NCBI GenBank assembly: GCA_033439265.1
Contig: JAVTVX010000001.1
Coordinates: 13,100,608-13,164,607, forward strand
Direction of reading: 5' to 3'
DNA from: Dillenia suffruticosa
Lineage: Eukaryota > Streptophyta > Magnoliopsida > Dilleniales > Dilleniaceae
Length of the DNA stretch: 64,000 nucleotides
The number at the start of each line of letters is the position of its first letter. Positions within the stretch are counted from its first letter, which is position 1. The notes below the pieces were generated by a model that made no database searches, had not been told where the DNA came from, and saw only the letters and a program-made list of their open reading frames with translations. Shown here piece after piece: positions 22,546-32,724 of this stretch. Both the position numbers and the translations under genes were made by a program.

Positions 22546-23067
22546 TATTAGATTTATTCTCAGTACATATGTGGAGAGATGAAATTAAATAATCAGAATT
22601 TTTTGGGATGCACTTCAATGTGTAGATCTCCAAAAATTAATTGATGTGAAATCTCTCGATCAAACGCGTGGTTAGGATAGTGATCACGAAATCAAACTAT
22701 CTTCATTGCATCACGATACCTTAACTCTAAATCTGGTGAATCTCAAATGATTGGAAAAAATTTTATACTCGAAATTTTCTCAATACCCTCAATAATTTCT
22801 CACCTAGAGAATGTAGATCTCTCACTATGTCCCTAAACAATTCTGAGTTGCTCTTAATATTCTCTTTCAACAATATACGTAGTGATACATATTAATTCAA
22901 AACTCAAATTGAATTATATAAGTCATATAGGAAGTGTACTAAGTGAGGGAGAGATCGATAAGGAGATGGGGATAATGGGAAGCCACCCATTATCTTCTAT
23001 TTCAAAACAATTTGAATAAAATTTAAACTCATGGTTAAAAGCCCCTCATGGGCAAATTTTACCAACC
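22546..23067 (-). repeat. 5' LTR of minus-strand Copia element
   Basis: 522 bases, partner of 16559-17080. The outer dinucleotides have decayed to TA at the inner end and CC at the outer end. Confidence 0.92.
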
Positions 23068-23427
23068 CAAGGTCATTGGGAAGCTACAATTCATGTGTTA
23101 AGATACTTGAAGGGTTGTCCATCGAAAGGTTTATTTTTTAGTTCACAGAATTCTTTGCAATTAAAAGGATATTGTGATGCAAATTAGGGTGTATGCTTAG
23201 AGACTCAAATTGTTAACTAATTGCATTTTCTTGAAAAAGTAAGCACTTGTAAATTGAGTGTCATCTAGTGCAAAATTAGTCTAAAGCAGGCTTCATTCAT
23301 CCTCAACATGTTTCTACCTAAGCTCAGCTAGCAAACATCTTCTCTAAGGCATTGCTTGCTCCATCTTTCAGCTTCATGTTGTCTAAGTTGGGTTGAGTTG
23401 AATTTCACTAAACTCCAACTTTAGGGG
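23068..23427 (+). pseudogene. host Copia RT end and RNase H
   Basis: Continues the frame broken at 16558: HWEATIHVLRYLKGCPSKG (about 23073-23130), FSSQNSLQLKGYCDAN (to about 23187), then a stop. LANIFSKALLAPSFSFMLSKLG at about 23327-23392 is the C-terminal block. Most of the RNase H catalytic core between them is deleted: only about 140 bases separate CDAN from the LAxIFxKAL block. It ends in AACTTTAGGGG, the start of the polypurine tract, where the Tork-like element enters. Confidence 0.85.
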
Positions 23428-23898
23428 TGTTAAAACAGGGTCACAGGCAGTTAAGGGCTTCATGACAATCTAATAGACAGATAATAAAGTAAAATTAAAC
23501 AAATAGAGAGAAGAAAAATAAAACAAAGAGATAAAATTAAAGTTGTTCGGTTAGATAGACCTATGTCCATGGGTGATGGAGGAGCAAAATTCACAATAAA
23601 AGAAGAAAAGTACAAATGCCTCAGAAAAGTATTCCTAGGCTCAAAACACTTAAAAACACAAGAGAGATTAATAAAAGGGGCTCAAAGCTTAATGACTCAA
23701 AAGGTAATAATAAGAACCCACTAATAAGCTCTTTTGGTTTTTGTGCACTTAATTGCACCAAAAAAGTCTACTTATTTATATTTGCAAGTTTGGATGTTGT
23801 CTTGATTGATATTCAATATGGGATAAGACCCTTTAAAAAAAATGATCATAAGGAGAGCTGTATTTTCAAATATTTAATATGGGACAAGTTACCTTACA
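23428..23898 (-). repeat. 3' LTR of Tork-like element
   Basis: 471 bases from TGTTAAAAC to ACCTTACA. Partner of 30790-31179, sharing for example GGAGCAAAATTCAC, GTATTCCTAGGCTCAAAACA and GTCTTGATTGATAT. It holds an extra AT/GA-rich stretch near 23470-23540 that the 5' copy lacks. Confidence 0.9.
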
Positions 23899-23913
23899 AA
23901 TCTCCACCTTGGC
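23899..23913 (-). promoter_or_regulatory. polypurine tract of Tork-like element
   Basis: GCCAAGGTGGAGATT on the minus strand immediately before the 3' LTR start TGTAAGG, the usual Tork arrangement. Confidence 0.8.
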
Positions 23914-23924
23914 GTGTTTCAACA

Positions 23925-25739
23925 TCAACAAATAGTAAACCCGCTCCACCTCCACAAAAGGCTAAATAGGCTAATCACGAGCAACAAACACCAACTAGGT
24001 TCAAGTACTGCTTGGACTTTTAGACCAGAAGAGGTTTCATAAACATGTCGGGAGGATTGTCCTTTATATTGATTTTTTGAACAAAGACCTTTTCCCTCAA
24101 CAATGATATCCCAAATGAAATGAAACTTCACATCGATATTCTTTGTCCTCTCATGATACATCTGGTATTTCATCAAATATAGAACACTTTGACAATCATA
24201 GTGAATAGCAACAACACCTTGATATAGACTAAGCTCGCTGTACAAACCCTTCAACCACAAGCCTTCTTTTATTGCCTTGTTTACCGCATATATTTTGCTT
24301 TTGTGGTAGGCAATGTAAAGACAGGTTGTAAAGTAGATTTCTAACTTATTGTATGACCTGAAAATGATCTTCTTCTATTAAGATCTCTGACGTAGTAAGC
24401 ATCTATAAAACCAATCAAAATGTTACTATTACTTCTACACTCCAAACAAGCATTTGAATACCTCACAAGTATATAAGAATCCATTTCATAGCCCTTTTCC
24501 GAATAAGACATATATCTACTAATAGCTCTGATTGCTTGTGAAATGTTCAGATACGTACAAACCATTGCACACATAATACAAGCAATTGCACTAGAATATG
24601 GAACCTATGCCATATAATACTTCTTTTAGCTGACTATAGTGTCTTAGCAGTAGATAGCTTAAAATGACTAGCGAAAGAAGTACTCATAGACTTAGTATCT
24701 TTTATACCAAACCTTTCCAAAATTTTCTCAAGATAATTATTTTAGGTCATAAATTTTCGACTCCTTGGTCTTTCTTAATTTCCATACAAAAAATCTTCTT
24801 AGTTGCTCTCAAATTTTTCATATCAAATTCTTTACTTAACCACAACTTCAAGATGAGTATTTCTGACAAATTATTTGCAACAATAAGCATATCATTGACA
24901 TAAACAACAAATAGATGAAAGAGTCATCATTTAACTTTCGAAAATAAACACAACTATTATACATACTCCTCGAATAACCATGACCTAGCATAAAGAAATC
25001 AAACCTCTTATACCACTGTCTTGGAGACTGTTTCAATCTGTATAAAGATTTTTTTCAACAAGTAGATATGGTCTTCCTTTCCTTCAATTTCAAATCTTTG
25101 GGGTTGTTTCATATAAATTTTCCCTTCAAGTTCATCATGTAAGAAAACTATCTTAACATCTAGCTGTTCTAACTCCAAGTCATACATGGCAACTAAAACG
25201 GAAAACATGTATAGAGTTATGCTTAACAACAGATAAAAATATATCATTATAATCAACACCTTATACCTAATTGTAACCCTTTGCAACCGAATATGCTTTG
25301 TATCTTACATCTTCAACCCTTGAATGCCTTTTTCTTGAAAACCTATTTACAACTATCAATTTTCTTATTCAAAGGTAACTTCACAAGAATCCAAATTTCA
25401 TTTTGATGAAAAGACTCAATTTCCTCATTCATCTAATTAACCATTTTGCAGAATCATCACAAGAAATGTCTTTTGAAAAAATAGAAGGCCCATCTACCCC
25501 ATCGGTGCAACTGACAAGGCATATACAACTAAATTTGCATATATTTATGTTGATCAAATATCCCTTCTGGGTCTATCTCTGGAAATGGAATATTGCTCCT
25601 CCTCTAAAGTATCTCCATTAATTGATTCTGGTACATCTATTGATATGGACTAAATTGAAGAGTCCGACTAAGGAAGACCAGAAATGCTAATTTTAAACTC
25701 CACATGCTTCAGCATATTATCATCTGTACTACAAGAACT
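23925..25739 (-). pseudogene. Tork-like RT and RNase H
   Basis: From high to low coordinates: a block with SIDVPESING (about 25650-25610) before RT, MNEEIESFHQNEIWILVKLP (about 25435-25375), YDLELEQLDVKIVFLHDELE (about 25190-25130), KQSPRQWYKRFDFFMLGHGY (25033-24974), SCVYFRKLNDDSF, then YVNDMLIVANN (about 24905-24870), in which the second catalytic Asp of YVDD is Asn. MCAMVCTYLNISQAI (24574-24530) and LNRRRSFSGHTIS (24380-24341) follow, then RNase H at 24260-23960 with AIHYDCQSVLYL and ERTKNIDVKFHFIWDIIVEG. Frameshifts and stops divide the domains. Confidence 0.85.
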
Positions 25740-25744
25740 ATATG

Positions 25745-28589
25745 TGTCATGCCTAGGTCTTCAGAACCAAGCATGCAACAAACGCTATGTTGCCTCAAAC
25801 TACGTGCAACCCTAGACATGCACTTTGAGACCCCACAAGGCTAACCTATTATCAACCTAAACTTTATGATCATACAATTCTCCATACTCATAAATCATCA
25901 TCCATAAGACTTCCTTCAAAATAAAATGAGTAGAGTTCCTATAGCTCATATACAAGTGACTAATCAAAATAAAGATGTGCATATACAAAATTATTAAAGT
26001 TTATACTAGAAATCCATAATACAACATAATACAGATTTGATTTCCATGGATCCATCTACAACTACATAATCCCAAAATAAGACTATGTTATGTGAAGTTT
26101 ATGACTCCAACCAAAATGGGTCTCAAGGATATCCAGAAGAAGGCCCTCTATCTACACTTACTATCTACAAACCTGAAAATAGGAGAGAAGGAATGGGATG
26201 AGTACAAATGTACCCATTGAGTGAGAAATCTATGTACATGCCAATAAGTGGGAGTGTGATCATGTCATAAAATCATTAGCAACAAAATTTCATTTAATCA
26301 TTACAATAGTATTCACAAGTTCGCAAAATATTCACAATGCACTAACAATCAATGTATTCAAAGTAAAATATTTCTTTTTGTATCAAATGTGTTACATTTG
26401 GTTCGAAGCTTTGTGACTGCCGAAAACATGTTTTCTAATCCAAGACCTTGGCTGGGGTTGAGGAATGAATCCATCAAGGGTTTTTATCCATTTATTTTTC
26501 TAAAATCATCCCATCCTTGGTGTTAGCTTGGACATCACCATTGATGACTCATGGCTGCCTAACCGTAACCTTGGGTAGGTTAATGCACTACATCACACTA
26601 CCCCAATCCAAAAATCTGCTTTACTCATACTGCTTTTCCTCCCGCTGATCATGAGTAAGCAATAAATCATAGTAGCTACATGAATAATCTGTCACCAAAA
26701 CATTATTTTCATTCATAAATAAATTTCAAAACCAACTTGCAACCCATTCACATCTTTGTCTCAATAAACCTCAACCAACAAAACAAAGTAAATCATGTGA
26801 TAAACATTTCCAACATTATCATTTTAAAAGAACACATCACACTCAAATTTGAATATAAAACCATATTTCAAAGTAAGATTTTTCTAAACACATAAAACAT
26901 TTTTTATTAACAAAACGTAAAAGTGTCACTCACAGTTTGGGAAGGGTGTGCACTCCCACCAATCCAGCCTATCCATTTTCGAAAGATCTTCGCCTAGTTG
27001 ATTGTATAATTCATAACATAGAATTGAGGTTAGATACTTATTCAATGCTACTATGAAGCTAAATATTCATATGCAAAAGGAAAATATATCTCTTTAGTTA
27101 AGACTTTCGTTAACCATTTAGAGCTCATTTCTATATCCTCATGTTTTAGGAAAATATTTGTACTTTAAACTAATATTCTTGGATTACCAAACTTCTATGT
27201 TTCACTAGAACTAGACATAAAACTACAATTTCTATGTTTACAACTTGGATCTATTCAAATTACACAAGAACATGTAAATCTATCTTATGTTACCTTAACT
27301 GCATAATTTCCAATCTGCGCAGTCATGGAAACTCGCTGTAACTTTCATTACACACATGCAAATTACATGACTCTTATCTCAAATTAAAGATAAGATAGAG
27401 ATCTAAAAATTTTATGTTCAAATCTTAGCCTAATTCAGCCTAGAAAGCATCACAAAATCGATTCCAAGTGTTAGCCAAAACAGGACAGAAACAGAGGATT
27501 ATTTTGCAGAATGTCTTACTTTGAAAATTCATTAAATATCCAATTCGCATCAGGTTTCAACAATCATATCTCATTTTCAAGTATGGAAGTCTAGTTTCAT
27601 ATGCAGAAAACCTCACTTCATTTGATTTTGTGCAGAGAAAATTATAGTCAAAACATTATAGCATGGTCAGAATATTCTGTTTGCAGAAACTCAAAGATTA
27701 TATCTTTGTTCTAACTTACCCATATACTCCTATGTTCATATCACCAAACATGTTGTTCAACATAATTTCTATGATGAACAAGAACTTAAAATCATGAATT
27801 TAAAGCTTACCTTGGACTTGGTTCAAGGATTTCTCAAAGTTCACTTCTCATTTTTGCTTTCCCGATCCCCCTTATTCTTTCAATGTCTTTAGGTTGATTT
27901 AAAGAATTTTTACACCATTTTGATGCTCTCTAGAGGTAGTGTATAGGGTATACATAGATGGAAATAGATTATTTCAAGTTTGCATGTTGATTTTGATGAA
28001 GTTTGAGGTGGTTTTGTGGGAGAGATGTGAGGAACTCGTGAGTTAGGGAGAAGAAAAGTGTTTCTCTCCCTCTCTCTCTCTCTCTCTTTCTTTCCTCTTT
28101 CCTTTTTATTTCTTGGCCCCACATACATACACAAGAGCACACTTAAGAAGGTTCAAGAATATGGTCTTTCACACTTATGGTTTCACACACCACAACTCTT
28201 CTTTTTCTTCCTTTCACACTAAAGGTTTCATACACACACAACTCTTCTTTTTCTTCCTTTCACACTTGAGGTTGCACACACATACACAACTCCTCTTTTT
28301 CTTCCTTTAAGCTATACCCAACACATTTCTTACCCCCTTAAATCTCCTTTGACACTACTACACTTTGTTGGCCAATGAAAGAAAAGAGAGCTAACACAAA
28401 TGAAAGGGAGGTAAAAACATGGGTGGAAGGATTATATGTGTTAATTCAATAATTGGACTACATTTTTCATACCAACCCAATTTCCATTTCTTAATTTATT
28501 CCATTTCATGAATTAAATTTATACTGCCAAAGTTCACCTTATAGGATACAATACATTTGTATAAATAAATAATAGGTTTCGGCTTTACA
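25745..28589 (-). repeat. solo LTR (2.85 kb), Gypsy-type, in the Tork-like element
   Basis: On the plus strand it starts TGTCATGCCTAGG and ends GGCTTTACA; TG and CA ends make it a single LTR with no internal genes. It splits the Tork pol between the integrase end and RT; coding resumes on both sides. Flanking pentamers ATATG (25740-25744) and AGAGG (28590-28594) match at three of five, a decayed target duplication. Its start is close to the LTR starts at 43368 (TGTCATGCCCC) and 63416 (TGTCACGCCCC), and TCACTCACAGTxTG...CACTCCC at about 26915 is shared with 44840. The orientation, as transcribed in this family, is minus. No gene is seen inside. Confidence 0.75.
28165..28304 (+). repeat. three-copy 46-bp tandem repeat in the solo LTR
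   Basis: Units start at 28165, 28211 and 28257 (CTTTCACACT...CAACTCTTCTTTTTCTTC), period 46-47 bases. A CT microsatellite at about 28066-28090 precedes it. Confidence 0.9.
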
Positions 28590-29400
28590 AGAGGACTATT
28601 TCTTGGAAGATAACATAGATAATTTGTCAAAAGTAACATCCTTGCTGATTACAAATTTTGGAGATTTAGGATTAGGACATCACAATCTATATCCTTTTAC
28701 CCCTGAATCATACTCAAGGAAAATACACTTCTTAGCACGAGATTCTCTTTACCATCATTCATATGCATGTATGCTAGATAACAAAAATTCCTAAAATAGA
28801 GTAATCTACAGGAGTAACTGACCAGATTTTCTGAAGAATTCTAAAATTGAGAGCTGCAGACATGGCGCAGTTGATAATAAAGCAGGCTATATTAATCACC
28901 TCTATCCAAAATTCCTTTGTTGAACCTGTATTGGGAATCATACACCTTACTCTCTCCAAAAGCATTTTGTTCATTCGTTCAGCCACATCATTTTACTGAG
29001 AGGTCATTTTAATAGTGCAGTGGCAAAACAATTTCTTTATTCTTATAAAATTCATCGAATTCACCTTCATAGAATTTCACACTATTATCTATTCTGAATC
29101 GCCTGATCTATTTATTTGTTTGTTTTTCTATCAAAACTTTCTATTATTTGAAAGTTAGGTAACTATCATTCTTACGCTTAAAAAAAATAAATCGAAACTT
29201 TTCTTGAATAATTATCAATAAAGATCAACATATATCTAGCACCACCCTTAGACTGAAGATGAGTTGGTGCCCACAAATCTAATTGAATGTAGTCAAGAAT
29301 ACCTTTTGTCTTATGAATGGCTGGTGAATTAAAGTTAACCCTTTTCTGGTTCCCAAAAATGCAATGTTCATAGAATTTCAATGACTCGTTACTCTACCCA
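28590..29400 (-). pseudogene. Tork-like integrase
   Basis: 29381-29178: FYEHCIFGNQKRVNF, the zinc-finger end of the pre-integrase segment, then LDYIQLDLWAPTHLQSKGG with the first catalytic Asp and YMLIFIDNYSRK. 28986-28774: AERMNKMLLERVRCM (after the catalytic Glu region), FWIEVINIACFIIN. 28730-28600: KKCIFLEYDSGVKGYRLW and the FVISRDVTFDKLSMLSSKK end. The frame runs into the solo LTR at 28589. Stops occur between the blocks. Confidence 0.85.
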
Positions 29401-29989
29401 TATAGAAGACTCCTTTTACTTAATATACTTAAGCCTTTCTCTCTTATGTGCCCCACAAGCATCTACTACAATTTGGTGATATCAAAATTAGGCATTGATG
29501 ATTAGACTGCAAGTGAACCAATAGCAGTAGATTTCTGCAGAAGATACAATATACCAGAGTTACAAACTTTTATAATAACAAGAGTACCAATAAACACTTT
29601 CATAACTCCACCTTCAACTGTATATTTGCACCCAAAAGCCTCTGAGGTGTCTAAAGGGATGGATTTTTCTTCAAATTAGGAATATGTCTAACATCAATGA
29701 GTGTCTTCGCAATACGATCATGGATTTTAATTCATATAATACTCTTACCAACAACATTACAAATAGTATCATTGTCTATCAAAACAATTCCACTATTAAC
29801 ACGTTAACATGCAATAAACAAATCTCTATTGGGAAGCATGTGATTAGAATAAATTGAATCTAAAATCCATTCATTTTAGATCTTGTCCTATCATTAGTTA
29901 TACAAAAAATATTTCTATTACTCTCATCCACTGAAATGCTAACCTCGGTGGTTTTAGTGTTTTTCTCACCATATATTTCTTTTTGTTTT

Positions 29990-30773
29990 GACTTATTTTT
30001 CAATTTAAAACAGTTGGCCTTAAGTGTTCCAATTTGTGAAAATAATTACATTTTAAATTTGTATGTTTGAATTTAAATCTAGACTTAGATTTACTACTAT
30101 CAAATTCTTTCTTATTAGTTCTATCCCAAACAGTCAAGCATTTAGCTTGGCCACTATTAATTTTCTCAGTAATATCTCTTTCTATCTGCTCTTTAAATTT
30201 TAAAACAAATATTATTTTTTGATACGAAATAGTTCTTTTATCATAAATCATAGATTCATGAAAATACTTAAACGATTTGGGAAAAAAATACAATAATAAC
30301 AGGGTCTAATCCTCATCATCAATTTTCGACTTTCTATTCTCCAAATCCATAAAATTAGAATCAAATTTATCAATATAAGAGAGTATAGATACACCTTCTG
30401 CCAAAAGATGCATCTATAAACTTTGTTTAAGATAAAACCTGTTTTTAACTATGTTTTTCATATACAAAACTTTAAACTTATCCAATGTGACCTTGGCCAT
30501 GGTCTCCATAACGGCTTCCCTCAAAATCTTATTTGAGAGATTCAAATAATTCTAGATCTTGCCTTTTTATCCATCACGGCAAAGTCTATGTCTATCAGAC
30601 TAGCTGGTTTTTTCTCTATCCCCTATAGTGTTAAGTCAACTCCATCTTGAATCAAAATAGCCTCTACATTAAGTTGTTACATCCCAAAGTTGACATTTCT
30701 ATTGATTTTCTCGACAACTATCTTTGTTATTGTCATGTTGCCAAAGAAATTACCCGATAAACTTCCTAAAAAC
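29990..30773 (-). pseudogene. Tork-like gag and start of protease
   Basis: Minus-strand frame 30293-30000 runs through SLKYFKHESMIYD-like gag sequence, a basic stretch RFKFKHTNLK and the zinc knuckle CNYFHKLEHLRP at about 30050-30005, in which the second cysteine is Phe. 30300-30770 holds the rest of gag in several frames. 29400-29990 should be protease and the pre-integrase start but is very decayed; only the general position supports it. Confidence 0.6.
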
Positions 30774-30786
30774 GCCTCTAATACTA
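30774..30786 (-). promoter_or_regulatory. degenerate primer-binding site of Tork-like element
   Basis: Plus strand GCCTCTAATACTA, a decayed complement of TGGTATCAGAGC, immediately inside the 5' LTR. Confidence 0.55.
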
Positions 30787-30789
30787 GTT

Positions 30790-31179
30790 TGTTAAAACTA
30801 GGTTGCATGAAGTTAACTAAAAGGGCTTCTTTGTTATGGTAAGATAAACCTATGTCCACCGCTAAGGGAGGAGCAAAATTCACTACAAAAGAAGAAGAGT
30901 ATAAATGTCTTAAGAAAGTATTCCTAGGCTCAAAACACTTAAAAAACACAAGAGAGATTAATAAAAGGAGCTCGAAACTTAATGAACCAAAAGGTCATAA
31001 TAACAACCCATTAACAAGTTCTCTTGGTTTTTATGCACTCAATCCCACAAAAAAAATCCACTTATTTATATTTATAGATTTGGGTATTGTCTTGATTGAT
31101 ATCCGATGTGGGATAAGATCTTTTAAAAAAAGAGGAAAAAGAGAGTTGCATCTTCAAATATTCGATAAGCCACCTTACA
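30790..31179 (-). repeat. 5' LTR of Tork-like element
   Basis: 390 bases from TGTTAAAACTAGG to CACCTTACA, partner of 23428-23898. Confidence 0.9.
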
Positions 31180-31187
31180 AGTGGGGA

Positions 31188-31449
31188 TCTACAAAATATA
31201 GTATATTTATTTTATTAAATAGTTTTTTCTATTAACCTTATATTAGTTTGTTGTTAGCATTTTGTTGCAGTTAGTTAGTTTTTGTCTTTTATTTAACTAG
31301 CTAATAACTACTTTTATGTGAACTATCACAACTTGTATGTAAACATTTTTTCTCTTTAATGATTAAAGAAGAATGAGAGTTACATCATTTATTTTTAGCT
31401 TCTTGCTAACTCAAATTAAGCTAGCTATTTTGAGATCTTGCTTTGTTCA
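31188..31449 (+). repeat. 3' LTR of host Copia element
   Basis: 262 bases, partner of 11268-11524. Its first dinucleotide has decayed to TC. The purines before it (GGGGA) join with AGGGG at 23423-23427 to give the host polypurine tract. It ends TTTGTTCA. Confidence 0.8.
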
Positions 31450-32010
31450 CTAACCATGTTAGCTACTTTCTTTCTAAAGCCCTAAATCCAGCCTAAAAGC
31501 CTATAGAAGAGTATATAGGAAACCTACGTACAACCATTGGATTGAATCAAGTAGAAGCTTGATTATCATTATTTAAATTCCTCCCCTCCCCCTCTTTTGA
31601 ATTGCACCGCAAGAGAACAAACTATTCTCTCTCTATCTATGTGTCTCTCTGTTTTTCTGTGAATCTCTTTTTGTTTTCCCCATTATCTTAACTCCTCTTT
31701 ATTGCAACAAATTCTCTCTAATTCCCTCTCTATTTCAATCTCTTTAAGCTTTCTTTGCACAACCACTCTCCAAGTATAATTCTCCCTACCATTTGAGCCA
31801 GCAAGAAGTTTTCTCAGTCCTCAGCTTCTATTTCACCATAAAACCAAGCAAGCAAGAAATGTCTTTGAATTCTTCTCCAAATTCTACTAGTAAACTTCAA
31901 ATACATGGATATTCACTCTCATTGTCATTGTTAGAAGTTTCATTTTGCATTATAAACCCCAAAAATCAAGCTCTTAATGTATTTAAATCACCATAATTCG
32001 TTTTTAGTTT
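31450..32010 (+). other. no assigned gene; promoter/leader-like stretch with a small open frame
   Basis: Outside the nested Copia stack. There is a TATATAGG at about 31511, then a CT-rich stretch (31570-31780) and an ATG in fair context at 31859 opening 45 codons with no known motif, serine-rich at its start. It looks like the 5' end of a plant transcription unit, either a stranded fragment or another decayed element. Nothing confirms expression or a downstream exon. Confidence 0.25.
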
Positions 32011-32724
32011 TGTTAGAATAGAGTATATATTCAAATCAAATCAATTATTGATTTAATTTTGAGAATAATTAGCTTTCCTTATTTTAATATTTCCATATTT
32101 TTTATAATAGATTTTCTATATAAATTAAATTTATTGTAATATTTTTAACTAGAAATACATGAATTATTAGAGTTAATATTATTATATTACTTTTTATATT
32201 TAATATGGTATCAGAGTTATATTCAAATATCTATTAACATAGTATCAAAACCATATTCATATATTTCTTTTAATATGATATCAGAGTCAAAATTAGAATT
32301 AGAACTAACACAACTAGAGATAAAATGACAGCTAGCACTAGTGTCGGTGCAAGTGCTAGAGTTATAGTAAGTCCATTCCAAAAAAAACTGCTCATCAAGG
32401 TTGCAAAGACACCCTTAGGATTTTAGATCATCTAAACATGTCCTCTTTCATACTCATCATTGTACCATATTGAGTTTGAGAGAGAATGTTAGAATATATT
32501 ATGTATGATTTGATTTTGAAAATATTTGATTTTTTTTTTATATTTCTATATTTGTGACAATGGTTTTTATATAAACCTAATTTATTATGATTATTTAATC
32601 GGAAGTAATAGAGCATTAGGATTAATATTATTATATTTATCTCCATATTTAACATGGTATTAGAGCCATGTTCAAATATCTATTAATATGATATAAAAAT
32701 TATATTCATATATTTCTTTTAACA
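32011..32724 (+). mobile_element. TRIM-like miniature LTR element
   Basis: Two related terminal repeats, 32011-32275 and 32487-32724, enclose only 211 bases. Both start TGTTAGAATA and share ATTAATATTATTATATT, TTCAAATATCTATTAA and ATATTCATATATTTCTTTTAA. The left repeat ends TA and is followed by TGATATCAGAGT, a tRNA-Met primer site. A purine run GAGAGAGAA precedes the right repeat, which ends CA. A second primer-site-like TGGTATCAGAGT lies inside the left repeat at about 32204. The internal part holds only a short start (ATG at 32325). With no coding capacity and under 1 kb, it fits terminal-repeat retrotransposons in miniature. No target duplication is visible (AGTTT versus GACTC). Confidence 0.75.

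Larger units (their letters stand above)
16559..23067 (-). mobile_element. full-length minus-strand Copia element with two LTRs
   Basis: 6.5-kb element with equal-length LTRs (522 bp each), a primer site next to the 5' LTR, decayed gag-pol between, and a target duplication CAACG (16554-16558) / CAAGG (23068-23072) with one mismatch. Taking out the element and one duplication copy rejoins the RT frame of the host Copia element, proving the nesting. LTRs have many differences by eye, so the insertion is old. All coding domains contain stops. Confidence 0.92.
23428..31179 (-). mobile_element. minus-strand Tork-like Copia element
   Basis: Third minus-strand insertion in the host Copia element. 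LTRs at 23428-23898 and 30790-31179, a purine tract (GCCAAGGTGGAGATT on the minus strand) next to the 3' LTR and a decayed primer site next to the 5' LTR. Target duplication AGGGG (23423-23427) / AGTGG (31180-31184), four of five. It landed in the polypurine tract of the host, a few bases from the host 3' LTR. RT and RNase H motifs (SPRQWYKRFD, RTKNIDVKFHFI-type) and the KAIWLKGL-like block fit the Tork lineage. It carries a 2.8-kb solo LTR between integrase and RT. Confidence 0.88.
11268..31449 (+). mobile_element. plus-strand Copia element, host of three nested insertions
   Basis: One old Ty1/Copia element spread over 20 kb by later insertions. Its own parts are the 5' LTR 11268-11524, primer site 11525-11536, gag and start of protease 11610-12794, end of integrase and RT 15650-16558, end of RT and RNase H 23068-23427, polypurine tract joined across the Tork insertion (23423-23427 with 31185-31187), and 3' LTR 31188-31449. 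The flanking pentamers ATAGC (11263-11267) and CTAAC (31450-31454) agree at three of five bases, a weak target duplication. Everything between these parts belongs to minus-strand elements. Protease, integrase core and much of gag are lost or decayed. Confidence 0.8.

Noticed and set aside
31188-31449. Independent solo LTR
   Set aside because: It is the 3' LTR of the host Copia element, separated from its body by the Tork-like insertion; the polypurine tract and the 5' LTR match support this.
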